In this document: positions 14,946 to 23,561 of the stretch, piece by piece
Position numbering within the stretch: the stretch's first letter is position 1
Layout: each line of letters begins with the position of its first letter
Assembly: GCA_963661545.1 (NCBI GenBank)
Contig: CAVLCU010000003.1
Location: forward strand, 1 to 45,314
Direction: 5' to 3'
DNA from: Scatomonas sp963661545
GTDB taxonomy: Bacteria; Bacillota; Clostridia; Lachnospirales; Lachnospiraceae
Length of the DNA stretch: 45,314 bases
Notes under the pieces: model-generated
The model's database searches: none
Told to the model about the DNA's origin: nothing
Seen by the model: only the letters and a program-made list of their open reading frames with translations
Translations under genes and position numbers: made by a program

Positions 14946-15263
14946 ATGGCAAGTCAAGTAATGAGAATCACCCTGAAGGCCTATGATCATCAATTAGTAG
15001 ATGCATCAGCCAAGAAAATCATCGACACGGTGAAGAAGAATGGAGCAACAGTGAGCGGACCGGTACCCCTGCCCACCAAGAAGGAGGTAGTAACCATCCT
15101 GCGGGCCGTACATAAGTACAAGGATTCCCGGGAGCAGTTCGAGCAGAGAACCCACAAGAGACTGATCGACATCATCACCCCCACCCAGAAGACCGTGGAT
15201 GCCCTCTCCAGACTGGAGATGCCGGCAGGTGTCTATATCGACATCAAGATGAAGAACAAGTAA
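14946..15263 (+). CDS. rpsJ: 30S ribosomal protein S10
   Basis: 105 residues with the family core MRITLKAYDHQLVD, GPVPLPTKK, and the C-terminal THKRLIDI and MPAGVYIDIK. It is part of the 30S head and also the NusE transcription antitermination factor. The start at 14946 gives a short MASQV extension as in relatives, with AAAAGGAGG 11 bases upstream. First gene of the ribosomal operon, with a 113-base gap to rplC. Confidence 0.97.
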   Translation: MASQVMRITLKAYDHQLVDASAKKIIDTVKKNGATVSGPVPLPTKKEVVTILRAVHKYKDSREQFEQRTHKRLIDIITPTQKTVDALSRLEMPAGVYIDIKMKNK

Positions 15264-15376
15264 TCCTTTGCAATCAGTTATCAGTTAATTGATATAGAAG
15301 AAAAGCATTCATATCTGTTAACTAGAATGAGCTCCCCCAAGGGCGCTCCGCTGTAGAAAAACAGGAGGTAAGAAGA

Positions 15377-16012
15377 ATGAAGAAGGCTATTTTGGCTACA
15401 AAAGTTGGGATGACCCAGATTTTCAATGAAGATGGCGTCCTGACTCCGGTGACTGTACTGCAGGCCGGTCCCTGTGTCGTAACCCAGGTGAAGACAGCAG
15501 AGAATGACGGTTACAGCGCGGTACAGGTAGGATATGGCGATATCCGGGAGAAGCTGGTAAACAAGCCAAGAAAAGGACAGTTTGACAAGGCAGAGGTTGC
15601 CTGCAAGAGATTCCTGAAGGAATTCAAGTTCGAGGATGCCGAGAACTATGCGGTAAAGCAGGAGATCAAGGCAGATATCTTCGCTGCAGGGGACAAGGTG
15701 GATGCCACTGCTATCAGCAAGGGCAAGGGCTTCCAGGGTGCCATCAAGAGACATGGCCAGTCCAGAGGACCCATGGCTCACGGCTCCAAGTACCACCGCC
15801 ATGCAGGATCCAACGGCGCATGCTCCGATCCCAGCAAGGTATTCAAGGGCAAGAAGATGCCTGGACATATGGGTCATGTGAAGGTGACCGTACAGAACCT
15901 TGAGGTGGTGCGTGTGGATGCAGAGAACAATCTGCTGCTGGTAAAAGGTTCCGTACCCGGCCCGAGAAAATCCCTGGTAACGATCAAAGAAACCGTAAAG
16001 ACGGTTCAATAA
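15377..16012 (+). CDS. rplC: 50S ribosomal protein L3
   Basis: 211 residues. It begins MKKAILATKVGMTQIF and contains the extended loop near the peptidyl transferase centre (KGFQGAIKRHG, GPMAHGSKYHR). An early 23S rRNA assembly protein. AGGAGG ribosome site 10 bases upstream. The 113-base gap from rpsJ holds only a weak GAGC/GCTC hairpin. Confidence 0.97.
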   Translation: MKKAILATKVGMTQIFNEDGVLTPVTVLQAGPCVVTQVKTAENDGYSAVQVGYGDIREKLVNKPRKGQFDKAEVACKRFLKEFKFEDAENYAVKQEIKADIFAAGDKVDATAISKGKGFQGAIKRHGQSRGPMAHGSKYHRHAGSNGACSDPSKVFKGKKMPGHMGHVKVTVQNLEVVRVDAENNLLLVKGSVPGPRKSLVTIKETVKTVQ

Positions 16013-16041
16013 CCTTTTAACCGGAAAGGAGGAACATACAG

Positions 16042-16662
16042 ATGGCAAACGTATCTGTTTATAATATGGAAGGCAATGAAGTGGGAACCATGGAGCTTTC
16101 CGATGCCGTATTTGGCGTAGAGATTAAGGAAAACCTGGTTCATCAGGCCGTTGTGCTTCAGCTGGCCAATAAGCGTCAGGGAACTCAGAAGGCAAAGACC
16201 CGTTCCGAAGTAAGCGGCGGCGGCAGAAAGCCCTGGAGACAGAAGGGAACCGGCCATGCCCGCCAGGGTTCTACCAGAGCACCCCAGTGGACCGGAGGCG
16301 GAGTGGTATTCGCACCCGTTCCCAGAGATTACTCCTTCAAGATGAATAAGAAGGAGAAGAGACTGGCTTTGAAGTCCGCCCTGACCTCCAAGGTACAGGA
16401 GAACAAGTTCCTGGTAGTGGATGAGCTGAAGCTGAATGCGATCAAGACCAAGGATATGCAGAAGGTTCTGGCTAACCTGAAGGTAGACAAGGCTTTGGTG
16501 GTAGTGGACGAGGCTTGTGAGAACGTGGTTCTGTCCGCTCGGAATATCCCCGGGGTACAGACTGCCAGTGTCAACAGCATCAATGTATATGACATTTTGA
16601 AATACAATACCGTGATTGCCAGCAAGAGCTGCGTGGCATCCATCGAGGAGGTGTACGCATAA
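16042..16662 (+). CDS. rplD: 50S ribosomal protein L4
   Basis: 206 residues. The signature region KPWRQKGTGHARQGSTRAPQ is the loop reaching the exit tunnel. L4 is the autogenous repressor of the S10 operon in enterobacteria, so it is the first candidate ligand of the leader structure upstream of rpsJ. It overlaps rplW by one base. Confidence 0.97.
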   Translation: MANVSVYNMEGNEVGTMELSDAVFGVEIKENLVHQAVVLQLANKRQGTQKAKTRSEVSGGGRKPWRQKGTGHARQGSTRAPQWTGGGVVFAPVPRDYSFKMNKKEKRLALKSALTSKVQENKFLVVDELKLNAIKTKDMQKVLANLKVDKALVVVDEACENVVLSARNIPGVQTASVNSINVYDILKYNTVIASKSCVASIEEVYA

Positions 16663-16961
16663 TGGCTAATATTCAATATTATGATGTAATCCAGAAGCCC
16701 CTTGTGACGGAGAAGAGCATGAATGCCATGGGGGAGAAGAAATACACCTTCCTGGTACATCCAGAGGCAAACAAGACACAGATCAAGGATGCTGTGGAGA
16801 AGATGTTCGAGGGTGTGAAGGTGAAGGAAGTCAACACCATGAACCGTAAGGGCAAGAAGAGACGCCGGGGCGTTATCGTAGGTATGACAGCCAAGACCAA
16901 GAAGGCCGTGGTAGCCCTGACCGAGGACAGCAAGGATATCGAGATTTTCCAGGGCCTGTAA
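16662..16961 (+). CDS. rplW: 50S ribosomal protein L23
   Basis: 99 residues, family length. It begins YYDVIQKPLVTEKS and contains NTMNRKGKKRRRG. It sits at the tunnel exit and docks trigger factor and SRP. Its start codon overlaps the rplD stop (TAATG). The 111-base gap to rplB contains no gene. Confidence 0.97.
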   Translation: MANIQYYDVIQKPLVTEKSMNAMGEKKYTFLVHPEANKTQIKDAVEKMFEGVKVKEVNTMNRKGKKRRRGVIVGMTAKTKKAVVALTEDSKDIEIFQGL

Positions 16962-17072
16962 TCGGGAGAAGCGCCCAGAGCGCAGCATATATGCGGAGAC
17001 GCATGAGAACAAACATCGACGCACCCCTCCGGGCTTAGGCCGGCAGGTGCATGCATGAAAGGAGATACCGTA

Positions 17073-17918
17073 ATGGGAATCAAAACATATAACCCATATA
17101 CACCTTCCAGAAGACATATGACCGGATCTGATTTTTCCGAGATTACCAAGACTACCCCGGAAAAATCTCTGGTAGTTTCTCTGAAGAAGACCGCCGGACG
17201 TAACAATCAGGGCAAGATTACCGTAAGACATCATGGCGGCGGCAGCAGAAGAAAATACAGACTCGTTGATTTCAAGAGACGCAAGGATGATATCCCTGCT
17301 TTTGTAAAGGCCATTGAGTATGATCCCAACCGGACAGCCAATATCGCCCTGATCTGCTATGCAGACGGCGAGAAGGCCTATATCTTGGCCCCGGAAGGCC
17401 TTAAGGTAGGCATGAAGATTATGAACGGCTCCAACGCAGAGGTGCGTCCGGGCAACTGCCTGCCCCTGGCGGATATCCCGGTAGGTACCCTGATCCACAA
17501 CATCGAGCTGCATCCCGGCAAGGGCGGCCAGCTGGTTCGTTCCGCAGGCAATGGAGCCCAGCTGATGGCCAAGGAAGGAAAGTATGCAACCCTGCGTCTT
17601 CCCTCCGGTGAGATGAGAATGGTTCCTCTGGTTTGCCGTGCTTCTATCGGCAATGTTGGCAATGGTGAGCACAGCCTGATCAATATCGGTAAGGCTGGAA
17701 GAAAGCGCCATATGGGCATTCGTCCTACGGTTCGCGGTTCTGTCATGAACCCCAACGACCATCCCCATGGTGGTGGTGAGGGCCGCGCTCCCATCGGTCG
17801 TCCCGGTCCTTGTACTCCCTGGGGCAAGCCTGCTATGGGTCTGAAGACCAGGAAGAAGAACAAGCAGTCCAACAAGTTGATCGTACGCAGAAGAGACGGT
17901 AAAACATTATCAAAATAA
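17073..17918 (+). CDS. rplB: 50S ribosomal protein L2
   Basis: 281 residues. N-terminal MGIKTYNPYTPSRRHMTG, the catalytic-region segment HPHGGGEGRAPIGR and C-terminal KLIVRRR are typical. The frame is open from an ATG at 17055, but AAAGGAG (17057-17063) lies within that extension, so ATG 17073 is the real start. L2 is needed for subunit joining and peptidyl transfer. Confidence 0.97.
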   Translation: MGIKTYNPYTPSRRHMTGSDFSEITKTTPEKSLVVSLKKTAGRNNQGKITVRHHGGGSRRKYRLVDFKRRKDDIPAFVKAIEYDPNRTANIALICYADGEKAYILAPEGLKVGMKIMNGSNAEVRPGNCLPLADIPVGTLIHNIELHPGKGGQLVRSAGNGAQLMAKEGKYATLRLPSGEMRMVPLVCRASIGNVGNGEHSLINIGKAGRKRHMGIRPTVRGSVMNPNDHPHGGGEGRAPIGRPGPCTPWGKPAMGLKTRKKNKQSNKLIVRRRDGKTLSK

Positions 17919-17933
17919 GGAGGAAGAGAAACG

Positions 17934-18215
17934 ATGGCTCGTTCACTGAAAAAAGGTCCCTTTGCGGATGCTAGCCTGTTAAAGAAAGTTGATGCTGCCA
18001 ACGCATCCGGCGATAAGACAGTTATTAAGACCTGGTCACGTCGTTCTACCATCTTCCCGTCATTCGTGGGACATACAATTGCTGTCCATGACGGAAGAAA
18101 GCATGTGCCGGTATATGTTACTGAGGATATGGTAGGTCACAAGCTGGGAGAGTTTGTAGCCACCAGAACCTACAGAGGACATGGAAAAGACGAGAAGAAG
18201 TCCGGCGTAAGATAA
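17934..18215 (+). CDS. rpsS: 30S ribosomal protein S19
   Basis: 93 residues. MARSLKKGPFAD, SRRSTIFPSFVGHTIAVHDG and the GEFVATRTYRGH tail are diagnostic. It binds 16S rRNA in the 30S head with S13. Fifteen bases after rplB. Confidence 0.97.
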   Translation: MARSLKKGPFADASLLKKVDAANASGDKTVIKTWSRRSTIFPSFVGHTIAVHDGRKHVPVYVTEDMVGHKLGEFVATRTYRGHGKDEKKSGVR

Positions 18216-18241
18216 GTAGAGCGAAAGGAGGTTCATGAGCA

Positions 18242-18628
18242 ATGGCGAAAGGACATAGAAGTCAGATTAAGAGAGAGAGAAATGAACAGAAAGACACAAG
18301 ACCTTCTGCTAAGCTGTCATACGCAAGAATGTCAGTACAGAAAGCTTGTTTCGTACTGGATGCCATCCGCGGAAAGGATGTAGAAGCCGCCCTTGGTATC
18401 CTGTCATATAACCCCAGATATGCCTCCGGCGTCATCAAGAAGCTGCTGGAATCTGCGGTAGCCAACGCAGAGAACAACAATGGCCTGAGCAAGGATCATC
18501 TGTATGTAGCAGAGTGCTTTGCCAACAAGGGGCCGACGATGAAGCGGATTCATCCAAGAGCACAGGGTAGGGCTTACAGGATCGAAAAAAGAACAAGTCA
18601 TATCTCTATCGTGTTAGATGAAAGGTAA
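18242..18628 (+). CDS. rplV: 50S ribosomal protein L22
   Basis: 128 residues. The tunnel hairpin and rRNA-binding helix are recognisable in LSYARMSVQKACFVLD, AVANAENN and GPTMKRIHPRAQGRA. The length is slightly above the 110-residue norm because of an N-terminal charged extension (KGHRSQIKRERNEQKD). AAAGGAGG precedes the start. Confidence 0.96.
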   Translation: MAKGHRSQIKRERNEQKDTRPSAKLSYARMSVQKACFVLDAIRGKDVEAALGILSYNPRYASGVIKKLLESAVANAENNNGLSKDHLYVAECFANKGPTMKRIHPRAQGRAYRIEKRTSHISIVLDER

Positions 18629-18639
18629 GGAGGTCAAGC

Positions 18640-19296
18640 ATGGGACAGAAGGTTAATCCACATGGCTTAAGAGTCGGGGTAATCAAGGATTGGGATTCCA
18701 GATGGTATGCAGAAGGCAACTTTGCCGACTACCTGGTGGAAGATTATAATATCAGGAAGTTCCTGAAGAAGAAGTTATACAGCGCAGGGGTTTCAAGAAT
18801 CGAGATTGAAAGAGCCTCTGACAGAGTAAAGGTCATCATTTATACCGCTAAGCCGGGTATTGTCATCGGCAAGGGCGGTTCCGAGATCGAGAAGGTGAAG
18901 GCTGAGCTTGCCCACTATACCGATAAGAAGCTGATCGTAGACATCAAGGAAGTGAAGAGACCGGATCGGGATGCTCAGCTGGTGGCTGAGAATATCGCGC
19001 TGCAGCTGGAGAACCGTATCTCCTTCCGCCGGGCCATGAAGTCCACAATGCAGAGAACCATGAGAGCCGGCGCTAAGGGAATCAAGACCTCCGTATCCGG
19101 CCGTCTGGGGGGTGCTGATATGGCTCGTACCGAATTCTACAGCGACGGAACGATCCCGCTGCAGACACTTCGTGCAGATATCGACTATGGTTTCGCCGAG
19201 GCAGATACCACCTATGGTAAGGTTGGTGTTAAGGCCTGGGTTTACAATGGCGAGGTACTTCCTACCAAAGGAGCTAAGGAAGGGAGCGATAGATAA
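18640..19296 (+). CDS. rpsC: 30S ribosomal protein S3
   Basis: 218 residues. MGQKVNPHGLRVGVIKDWD, the KH motif IVIGKGGSEIEKV, and the C-terminal GRLGGADMARTE are typical. It lines the mRNA entry channel. Eleven bases after rplV and 2 bases before rplP. Confidence 0.97.
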   Translation: MGQKVNPHGLRVGVIKDWDSRWYAEGNFADYLVEDYNIRKFLKKKLYSAGVSRIEIERASDRVKVIIYTAKPGIVIGKGGSEIEKVKAELAHYTDKKLIVDIKEVKRPDRDAQLVAENIALQLENRISFRRAMKSTMQRTMRAGAKGIKTSVSGRLGGADMARTEFYSDGTIPLQTLRADIDYGFAEADTTYGKVGVKAWVYNGEVLPTKGAKEGSDR

Positions 19297-19298
19297 TT

Positions 19299-19736
19299 AT
19301 GTTAATGCCTAAGAGAGTAAAACGTCGTAAACAATTCCGTGGATCCATGAAGGGAAAGGCCTTAAGAGGCAATAAGATTAATTACGGTGAGTTCGGTCTT
19401 GTGGCCACTGAGCCCTGTTGGATTAAGTCCAATCAGATCGAGGCAGCCCGTATCGCTATGACCCGTTATATCAAGCGTGGTGGTAAAGTATGGATCAAAA
19501 TCTTCCCGGATAAGCCGGTAACAGCTAAGCCGGCCGAGACCCGTATGGGTTCCGGAAAGGGTTCTCTGGAGTACTGGGTAGCAGTTGTGAAGCCCGGCCG
19601 TGTGATGTTTGAGATCGCAGGCGTGGCAGAGGATGTTGCCCGGGAAGCATTGCGTCTTGCCATGCATAAGTTACCCTGCAAATGCAAAATCGTTTCTCGC
19701 GCAGACTTAGAAGGCGGTGATAACAGTGAAGAGTAA
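19299..19736 (+). CDS. rplP: 50S ribosomal protein L16
   Basis: 145 residues. MLMPKRVKRRKQFRG, FGLVATEPCWI, and RMGSGKGSLEYWVAVVKPG identify it. It sits at the A-site side of the 50S subunit. Its 3' end overlaps the preferred rpmC start by 11 bases. Confidence 0.97.
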   Translation: MLMPKRVKRRKQFRGSMKGKALRGNKINYGEFGLVATEPCWIKSNQIEAARIAMTRYIKRGGKVWIKIFPDKPVTAKPAETRMGSGKGSLEYWVAVVKPGRVMFEIAGVAEDVAREALRLAMHKLPCKCKIVSRADLEGGDNSEE

Positions 19737-19935
19737 AAAATATATAGAAGATCTGAAGGCCAAATCAGCTGCTGAGCTGAAGGATGAATTAGTAGCTGCC
19801 AAGAAGGAGCTCTTTAACCTGAGATTTCAGAATGCGACCAATCAGCTGGACAACACCAGCAGAATCAATGAGGTTCGTAAGAATATTGCCCGGATTTCCA
19901 CTGTGATCGCACAGAAAGCCAGCTCGGCCAATTAA
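19726..19935 (+). CDS. rpmC: 50S ribosomal protein L29
   Basis: 69 residues, a two-helix protein with ELFNLRFQNATNQL, the L29 signature. GTG 19726 (MKSKKYIEDL) is preferred over GTG 19717 because AAGGCGG (19711-19717) is then 8 bases upstream and because relatives begin this way. It overlaps rplP, suggesting translational coupling. Confidence 0.93.
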   Translation: MKSKKYIEDLKAKSAAELKDELVAAKKELFNLRFQNATNQLDNTSRINEVRKNIARISTVIAQKASSAN

Positions 19936-19973
19936 GCACGGATGCTCATTGAACGAAAGGAGACAGACAAACC

Positions 19974-20231
19974 GTGGAAGAAAGAAATCTGAGAAAAACG
20001 CGTGTTGGTAAGGTTGTCAGCGATAAAATGGACAAAACCATCGTCGTAGCCATAGAAGACCATGTAAAACATCCGCTTTACAAGAAGATTGTTAAGAAGA
20101 CCTACAAGCTGAAGGCTCATGATGAGAAGAATGAGTGCGGCATCGGCGATACCGTGAAGGTCATGGAGACCAGACCCCTGTCCAAGGACAAGAGATGGAG
20201 ACTGGTTGAAATCATGGAAAAGGCGAAATAA
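19974..20231 (+). CDS. rpsQ: 30S ribosomal protein S17
   Basis: 85 residues. RKTRVGKVVSDKMDKTIVV and GDTVKVMETRPLSKDKRWR are diagnostic. It binds the 5' domain of 16S rRNA. The start is GTG, with AAAGGAG 11 bases upstream. Confidence 0.96.
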   Translation: MEERNLRKTRVGKVVSDKMDKTIVVAIEDHVKHPLYKKIVKKTYKLKAHDEKNECGIGDTVKVMETRPLSKDKRWRLVEIMEKAK

Positions 20232-20261
20232 TCGATGGAATGCTAAAGGAGGAATACCAGC

Positions 20262-20630
20262 ATGATTCAGCAGGAAAGCAGACTGAGGGTTGCTGATAAC
20301 ACCGGTGCAAAAGAGATTCTCTGTATTCGTGTTATGGGCGGTTCTACCAGAAGATATGCGAATATCGGCGATATTATCGTTGCTACGGTCAAAGATGCAA
20401 CACCAGGCGGCGTTGTTAAAAAGGGCGATGTAGTAAAGGCTGTTGTAGTGCGTTCCGTGAAGGGTGCACGCCGCAAGGATGGATCCTATATCCGCTTTGA
20501 CGAGAATGCGGCCGTTATCATAAAAGACGACAAGACTCCCAGAGGAACACGTATTTTTGGGCCAGTAGCCAGAGAGCTTCGTGAGAAACAGTTCATGAAG
20601 ATTGTTTCTTTAGCTCCGGAAGTATTATAG
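20262..20630 (+). CDS. rplN: 50S ribosomal protein L14
   Basis: 122 residues, exact family length. MIQQESRLRVADNTGAKE, RDENAAV-like FDENAAVII and GTRIFGPVARELR are typical. It forms part of the inter-subunit bridge with 16S rRNA. AAAGGAGG precedes the ATG. Confidence 0.97.
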   Translation: MIQQESRLRVADNTGAKEILCIRVMGGSTRRYANIGDIIVATVKDATPGGVVKKGDVVKAVVVRSVKGARRKDGSYIRFDENAAVIIKDDKTPRGTRIFGPVARELREKQFMKIVSLAPEVL

Positions 20631-20640
20631 GAGGTCGGCA

Positions 20641-20949
20641 ATGTCAGTAAAGGTTAAGACAGGCGATACCGTCAAAGTCATCGCAGGCGCAGAAAAGGAC
20701 AAGGAAGGCAAGGTTCTCTCCGTAGACCGGAAGAAAAACCGTGTGGTTGTAGAAGGCGTCAATATCATTACCAAGCACACAAAGCCCAACATGCAGAACC
20801 AGCAGGGCGGAATCGTGAATAAAGAGGCTCCCATTGATCTTTCCAACGTTATGTACCTTCACAAGGGTAAGGTAACCCGCATCGGCTACAAGATGGAAGG
20901 GGACAAGAAAGTTCGTATTGCGAAGACAACAGGCGAGATACTGGACTAA
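20641..20949 (+). CDS. rplX: 50S ribosomal protein L24
   Basis: 102 residues. The KOW motif GDTVKVIAGAEKDKEGKV and the segment GGIVNKEAPIDLSNV are characteristic. It initiates 50S assembly. Ten bases after rplN with AGGAGG in the gap. Confidence 0.97.
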   Translation: MSVKVKTGDTVKVIAGAEKDKEGKVLSVDRKKNRVVVEGVNIITKHTKPNMQNQQGGIVNKEAPIDLSNVMYLHKGKVTRIGYKMEGDKKVRIAKTTGEILD

Positions 20950-20970
20950 GAAAGAGAGGAGGCCTGAAAC

Positions 20971-21510
20971 GTGAGCACATTTAAAGAATTGTACAAGAGC
21001 GAAATCGTCCCTGCCATGACGAAGAAGTTCGGATATAAAAATGTCATGCAGGTGCCCAAGCTCGAGAAAATCGTAGTAAACATGGGTGTGGGCGAAGCGA
21101 AGGAGAATGCAAAGGTACTGGATTCCGCTGTAAGCGATATGGAGAGAATCACAGGACAGAAGGCCATCGTTACCAAAGCCAAGAAATCCGTGGCTAACTT
21201 CAAGATCAGAGAGGGCATGCCCATCGGATGCAAGGTAACCTTGAGAGGCGAGAAGATGTATGAGTTCGCAGAGCGTCTCATTACCCTGGCTCTGCCCCGT
21301 GTGCGTGACTTCCGCGGTGTGAACCCCAATGCTTTCGATGGCAGAGGAAACTATGCCCTTGGAATCAAGGAGCAGCTGATCTTCCCTGAGATTGAGTATG
21401 ACAAGATTGACAAAGTCAGAGGTATGGACGTCATCTTCGTGACTACCGCCAAGACCGATGAAGAAGCCCGTGAATTATTGACATTATTCAATATGCCATT
21501 TGCAAAGTAA
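20971..21510 (+). CDS. rplE: 50S ribosomal protein L5
   Basis: 179 residues. VMQVPKLEKIVVNMGVGEA, GQKAIVTKAKKSVANFKIR and RDFRGVNPNAFDGRGNY are diagnostic. It binds 5S rRNA with L18. The start is GTG, supported by AGAGGAGG just upstream. Confidence 0.97.
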   Translation: MSTFKELYKSEIVPAMTKKFGYKNVMQVPKLEKIVVNMGVGEAKENAKVLDSAVSDMERITGQKAIVTKAKKSVANFKIREGMPIGCKVTLRGEKMYEFAERLITLALPRVRDFRGVNPNAFDGRGNYALGIKEQLIFPEIEYDKIDKVRGMDVIFVTTAKTDEEARELLTLFNMPFAK

Positions 21511-21528
21511 TTGTAGGAGGAAGAATTC

Positions 21529-21714
21529 ATGGCTAAGACAGCAATGAAAATCAAACAGCAGCGTCCCGCGAAATTCTCCACCAGAGAATACAATCGCTGC
21601 AGAATCTGCGGACGTCCCCATGCATACCTGAGAAAATACGGCATCTGCCGTATCTGCTTCCGCGAATTAGCCTACAAAGGCCAGATCCCCGGAGTCAAGA
21701 AAGCCAGCTGGTGA
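21529..21714 (+). CDS. rpsZ: 30S ribosomal protein S14, zinc type
   Basis: 61 residues, the short C+ form with two CxxC pairs (CRICGR and CRICFR) that bind zinc. MAKTAMKIKQQRPAKF at the N-terminus and GVKKASW at the end match. The stop codon (21712-21714) abuts the first copy of a 131-bp repeat. The rpsH gene also ends in Trp-stop followed by the same repeat. Confidence 0.97.
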   Translation: MAKTAMKIKQQRPAKFSTREYNRCRICGRPHAYLRKYGICRICFRELAYKGQIPGVKKASW

Positions 21715-21718
21715 CTGG

Positions 21719-21849
21719 CCGAAAGCAACTGGCCGAAAGCAACTTAGCGAATGCAAGCCGTCAGGCGCCGCATGAGCTTAGTGCGAGGCCGTTCCCGAAC
21801 CTTAATGAGCGCAAGCCGTCAGGCGCCGCGCGAATTTAGTTGAGGGAAC
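21719..21849 (+). repeat. 131-bp direct repeat, copy 1 (after rpsZ)
   Basis: This stretch is identical base for base to 22369-22499, an offset of 650 bases. It begins 4 bases after the rpsZ stop and fills half of the 248-base gap to rpsH. It contains GCAAGCCGTCAGGC twice (21753, 21811) and an inverted pair GTTCCC (21791-21796) and GGGAAC (21844-21849) that marks the end of the unit. No coding frame of interest runs through it. The remaining gap to 21962 holds no other gene. Confidence 0.97.
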
Positions 21850-21962
21850 CTCTATAGCCCGGAAAAACGTCTCCCGTCCTACTTAGCCGTTTTTCTTCGC
21901 TATATACCCATATATAATGCATACAAGGAAATCCGTGGAAGAATATAAGGAGGAAACATACC

Positions 21963-22364
21963 ATGTCCATGAGCGATCCGATTGCAGATATGCTTACAAG
22001 AATCCGTAACGCCAACACTGCAAAGCATGACACAGTAGACGTTCCGGCATCCAAGATGAAGATTGCCATCGCCGACATCCTGTTAGAGGAAGGCTATATC
22101 ACAAAATACGACCTGATTGACGAAGGATCCTACAAGACCATTCATATCACCCTCAAATACGGTGCAGATAAGAGTGAGAAGATCATCAGCGGCCTGAAGA
22201 GAATCTCCAAGCCCGGCCTTCGTGTCTATGTTAACAAAGAAGAACTGCCCAAGGTACTGGGTGGCCTGGGAATCGCCATCCTCTCCACCAACCAGGGCGT
22301 CATCACCGACAAGCAAGCCAGAAAGCTCCAGGTCGGCGGCGAAGTTCTCGCATTCGTGTGGTGA
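21963..22364 (+). CDS. rpsH: 30S ribosomal protein S8
   Basis: 133 residues. MSDPIADMLTRIRNAN and the C-terminal GVITDKQARK...GGEVLAFVW are typical. S8 binds the 16S central domain and is the autogenous repressor of the spc operon in E. coli. AAGGAGG precedes the ATG. The gene is bracketed by two identical 131-bp repeats, which is unusual for an essential gene within this operon. Confidence 0.97.
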   Translation: MSMSDPIADMLTRIRNANTAKHDTVDVPASKMKIAIADILLEEGYITKYDLIDEGSYKTIHITLKYGADKSEKIISGLKRISKPGLRVYVNKEELPKVLGGLGIAILSTNQGVITDKQARKLQVGGEVLAFVW

Positions 22365-22368
22365 CCGA

Positions 22369-22499
22369 CCGAAAGCAACTGGCCGAAAGCAACTTAGCGA
22401 ATGCAAGCCGTCAGGCGCCGCATGAGCTTAGTGCGAGGCCGTTCCCGAACCTTAATGAGCGCAAGCCGTCAGGCGCCGCGCGAATTTAGTTGAGGGAAC
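22369..22499 (+). repeat. 131-bp direct repeat, copy 2 (after rpsH)
   Basis: Identical to 21719-21849. It starts 4 bases after the rpsH stop (22362-22364), the same offset as copy 1 has from the rpsZ stop. GCAAGCCGTCAGGC occurs at 22403 and 22461. Confidence 0.97.
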
Positions 22500-22502
22500 A
22501 TG

Positions 22503-22535
22503 CGAAAGCAACTTAGCGAATGCAAGCCGTCAGGC
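22503..22535 (+). repeat. 33-bp partial third copy of the repeat start
   Basis: Identical to 22384-22416 and to the corresponding part of copy 1. It carries a fifth GCAAGCCGTCAGGC (22522-22535) and then the similarity stops. The remainder of the gap to rplF (22536-22616) holds only the ribosome site. Confidence 0.93.
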
Positions 22536-22616
22536 TAATCCTAAGAAACTGAAAACAGAGAGGAACATCCATGCGTCCTCTCCGAAAATCTAAGTAAAGC
22601 AGGAGGAAATTAAGGT

Positions 22617-23156
22617 ATGTCACGTATAGGAAGACTGCCAATCGCCGTTCCCGCCGGTGTTACGGTTGATATCAAAGAGGGAAATGACGTTACTGTAAAA
22701 GGGCCCAAGGGCACTCTTGAGAGAGTACTTCCGGCAGAGATGACCATCAAGCTGGAGGACGGTCAGGTAGTTGTTACACGGCCCAGCGATCTGAAGAAGA
22801 TGAAATCTCTGCACGGTCTGACCCGTACCCTGATTCACAACATGGTTGTGGGTGTCAGCGAGGGTTACCAGAAGGTTCTGGAAGTAAACGGTGTCGGCTA
22901 TCGTGCAGCTAAGCAGGGAAAGAAACTGGTTCTGAACCTGGGTTACTCTCATCCGGTTGAGATGGAAGACCCGGAGGGTCTGGAGTCTCTGGTTGACGGC
23001 AACAAGATCACCGTCAAAGGCATTGATAAGGAAAAGGTTGGCCAGTATGCGGCTGAGATCAGGGATAAGAGAAGACCTGAGCCGTATAAGGGCAAGGGAA
23101 TCAAGTATGCCGATGAAGTGATCAGACGTAAAGTCGGCAAGACCGGTAAAAAATAA
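22617..23156 (+). CDS. rplF: 50S ribosomal protein L6
   Basis: 179 residues. MSRIGRLPIAVPAGV, VKGPKGTL and the C-terminal RRPEPYKGKGIKYADEVI are diagnostic. It binds 23S helix 97 near the factor site. AGGAGG precedes the ATG. Confidence 0.97.
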   Translation: MSRIGRLPIAVPAGVTVDIKEGNDVTVKGPKGTLERVLPAEMTIKLEDGQVVVTRPSDLKKMKSLHGLTRTLIHNMVVGVSEGYQKVLEVNGVGYRAAKQGKKLVLNLGYSHPVEMEDPEGLESLVDGNKITVKGIDKEKVGQYAAEIRDKRRPEPYKGKGIKYADEVIRRKVGKTGKK

Positions 23157-23174
23157 TATAAGGAGAGTGTGAAA

Positions 23175-23543
23175 ATGATTAATAAAGTATCAAGGGCACA
23201 GGTTCGCCAGAAAAAGCATAGAAGATTACGTAATCATATCGCCGGTACCGCACAGAGACCGCGTCTGGCTGTATTCCGCTCCAATAACCATATGTATGCC
23301 CAGGTCATTGACGATGTGGCCGGCAAGACATTGGTATCGGCTTCTACTCTTCAAAAGGATGTAAAAGCAGAGCTGGAGAAGACCAATGATGTGAAGGCAG
23401 CTGCTTATCTGGGTACCGTCATCGGCAAGAAGGCGGTAGAAGCCGGCATCAAAGAGGTTGTTTTCGACCGCGGCGGTTTCATTTATCACGGAAAAGTTGC
23501 CGCACTGGCAGAAGCTGCCCGTGAAGCAGGACTGGAATTCTAA
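23175..23543 (+). CDS. rplR: 50S ribosomal protein L18
   Basis: 122 residues. RLRNHIAGTAQRPRLAVFRS and FDRGGFIYHGKVAALA are typical. It binds 5S rRNA. ATG 23175 is preferred over GTG 23169 because AAGGAG is then about 10 bases upstream rather than 4. Confidence 0.96.
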   Translation: MINKVSRAQVRQKKHRRLRNHIAGTAQRPRLAVFRSNNHMYAQVIDDVAGKTLVSASTLQKDVKAELEKTNDVKAAAYLGTVIGKKAVEAGIKEVVFDRGGFIYHGKVAALAEAAREAGLEF

Positions 23544-23561
23544 GAGGAAGGAGAAGAACAC

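Noticed and set aside
21719..22535. CRISPR array or attachment sites for the repeated DNA around rpsH
   Set aside because: The repeats are 131 bp, 650 bases apart, separated by an essential gene, with no regular spacers, cas genes or integrase.
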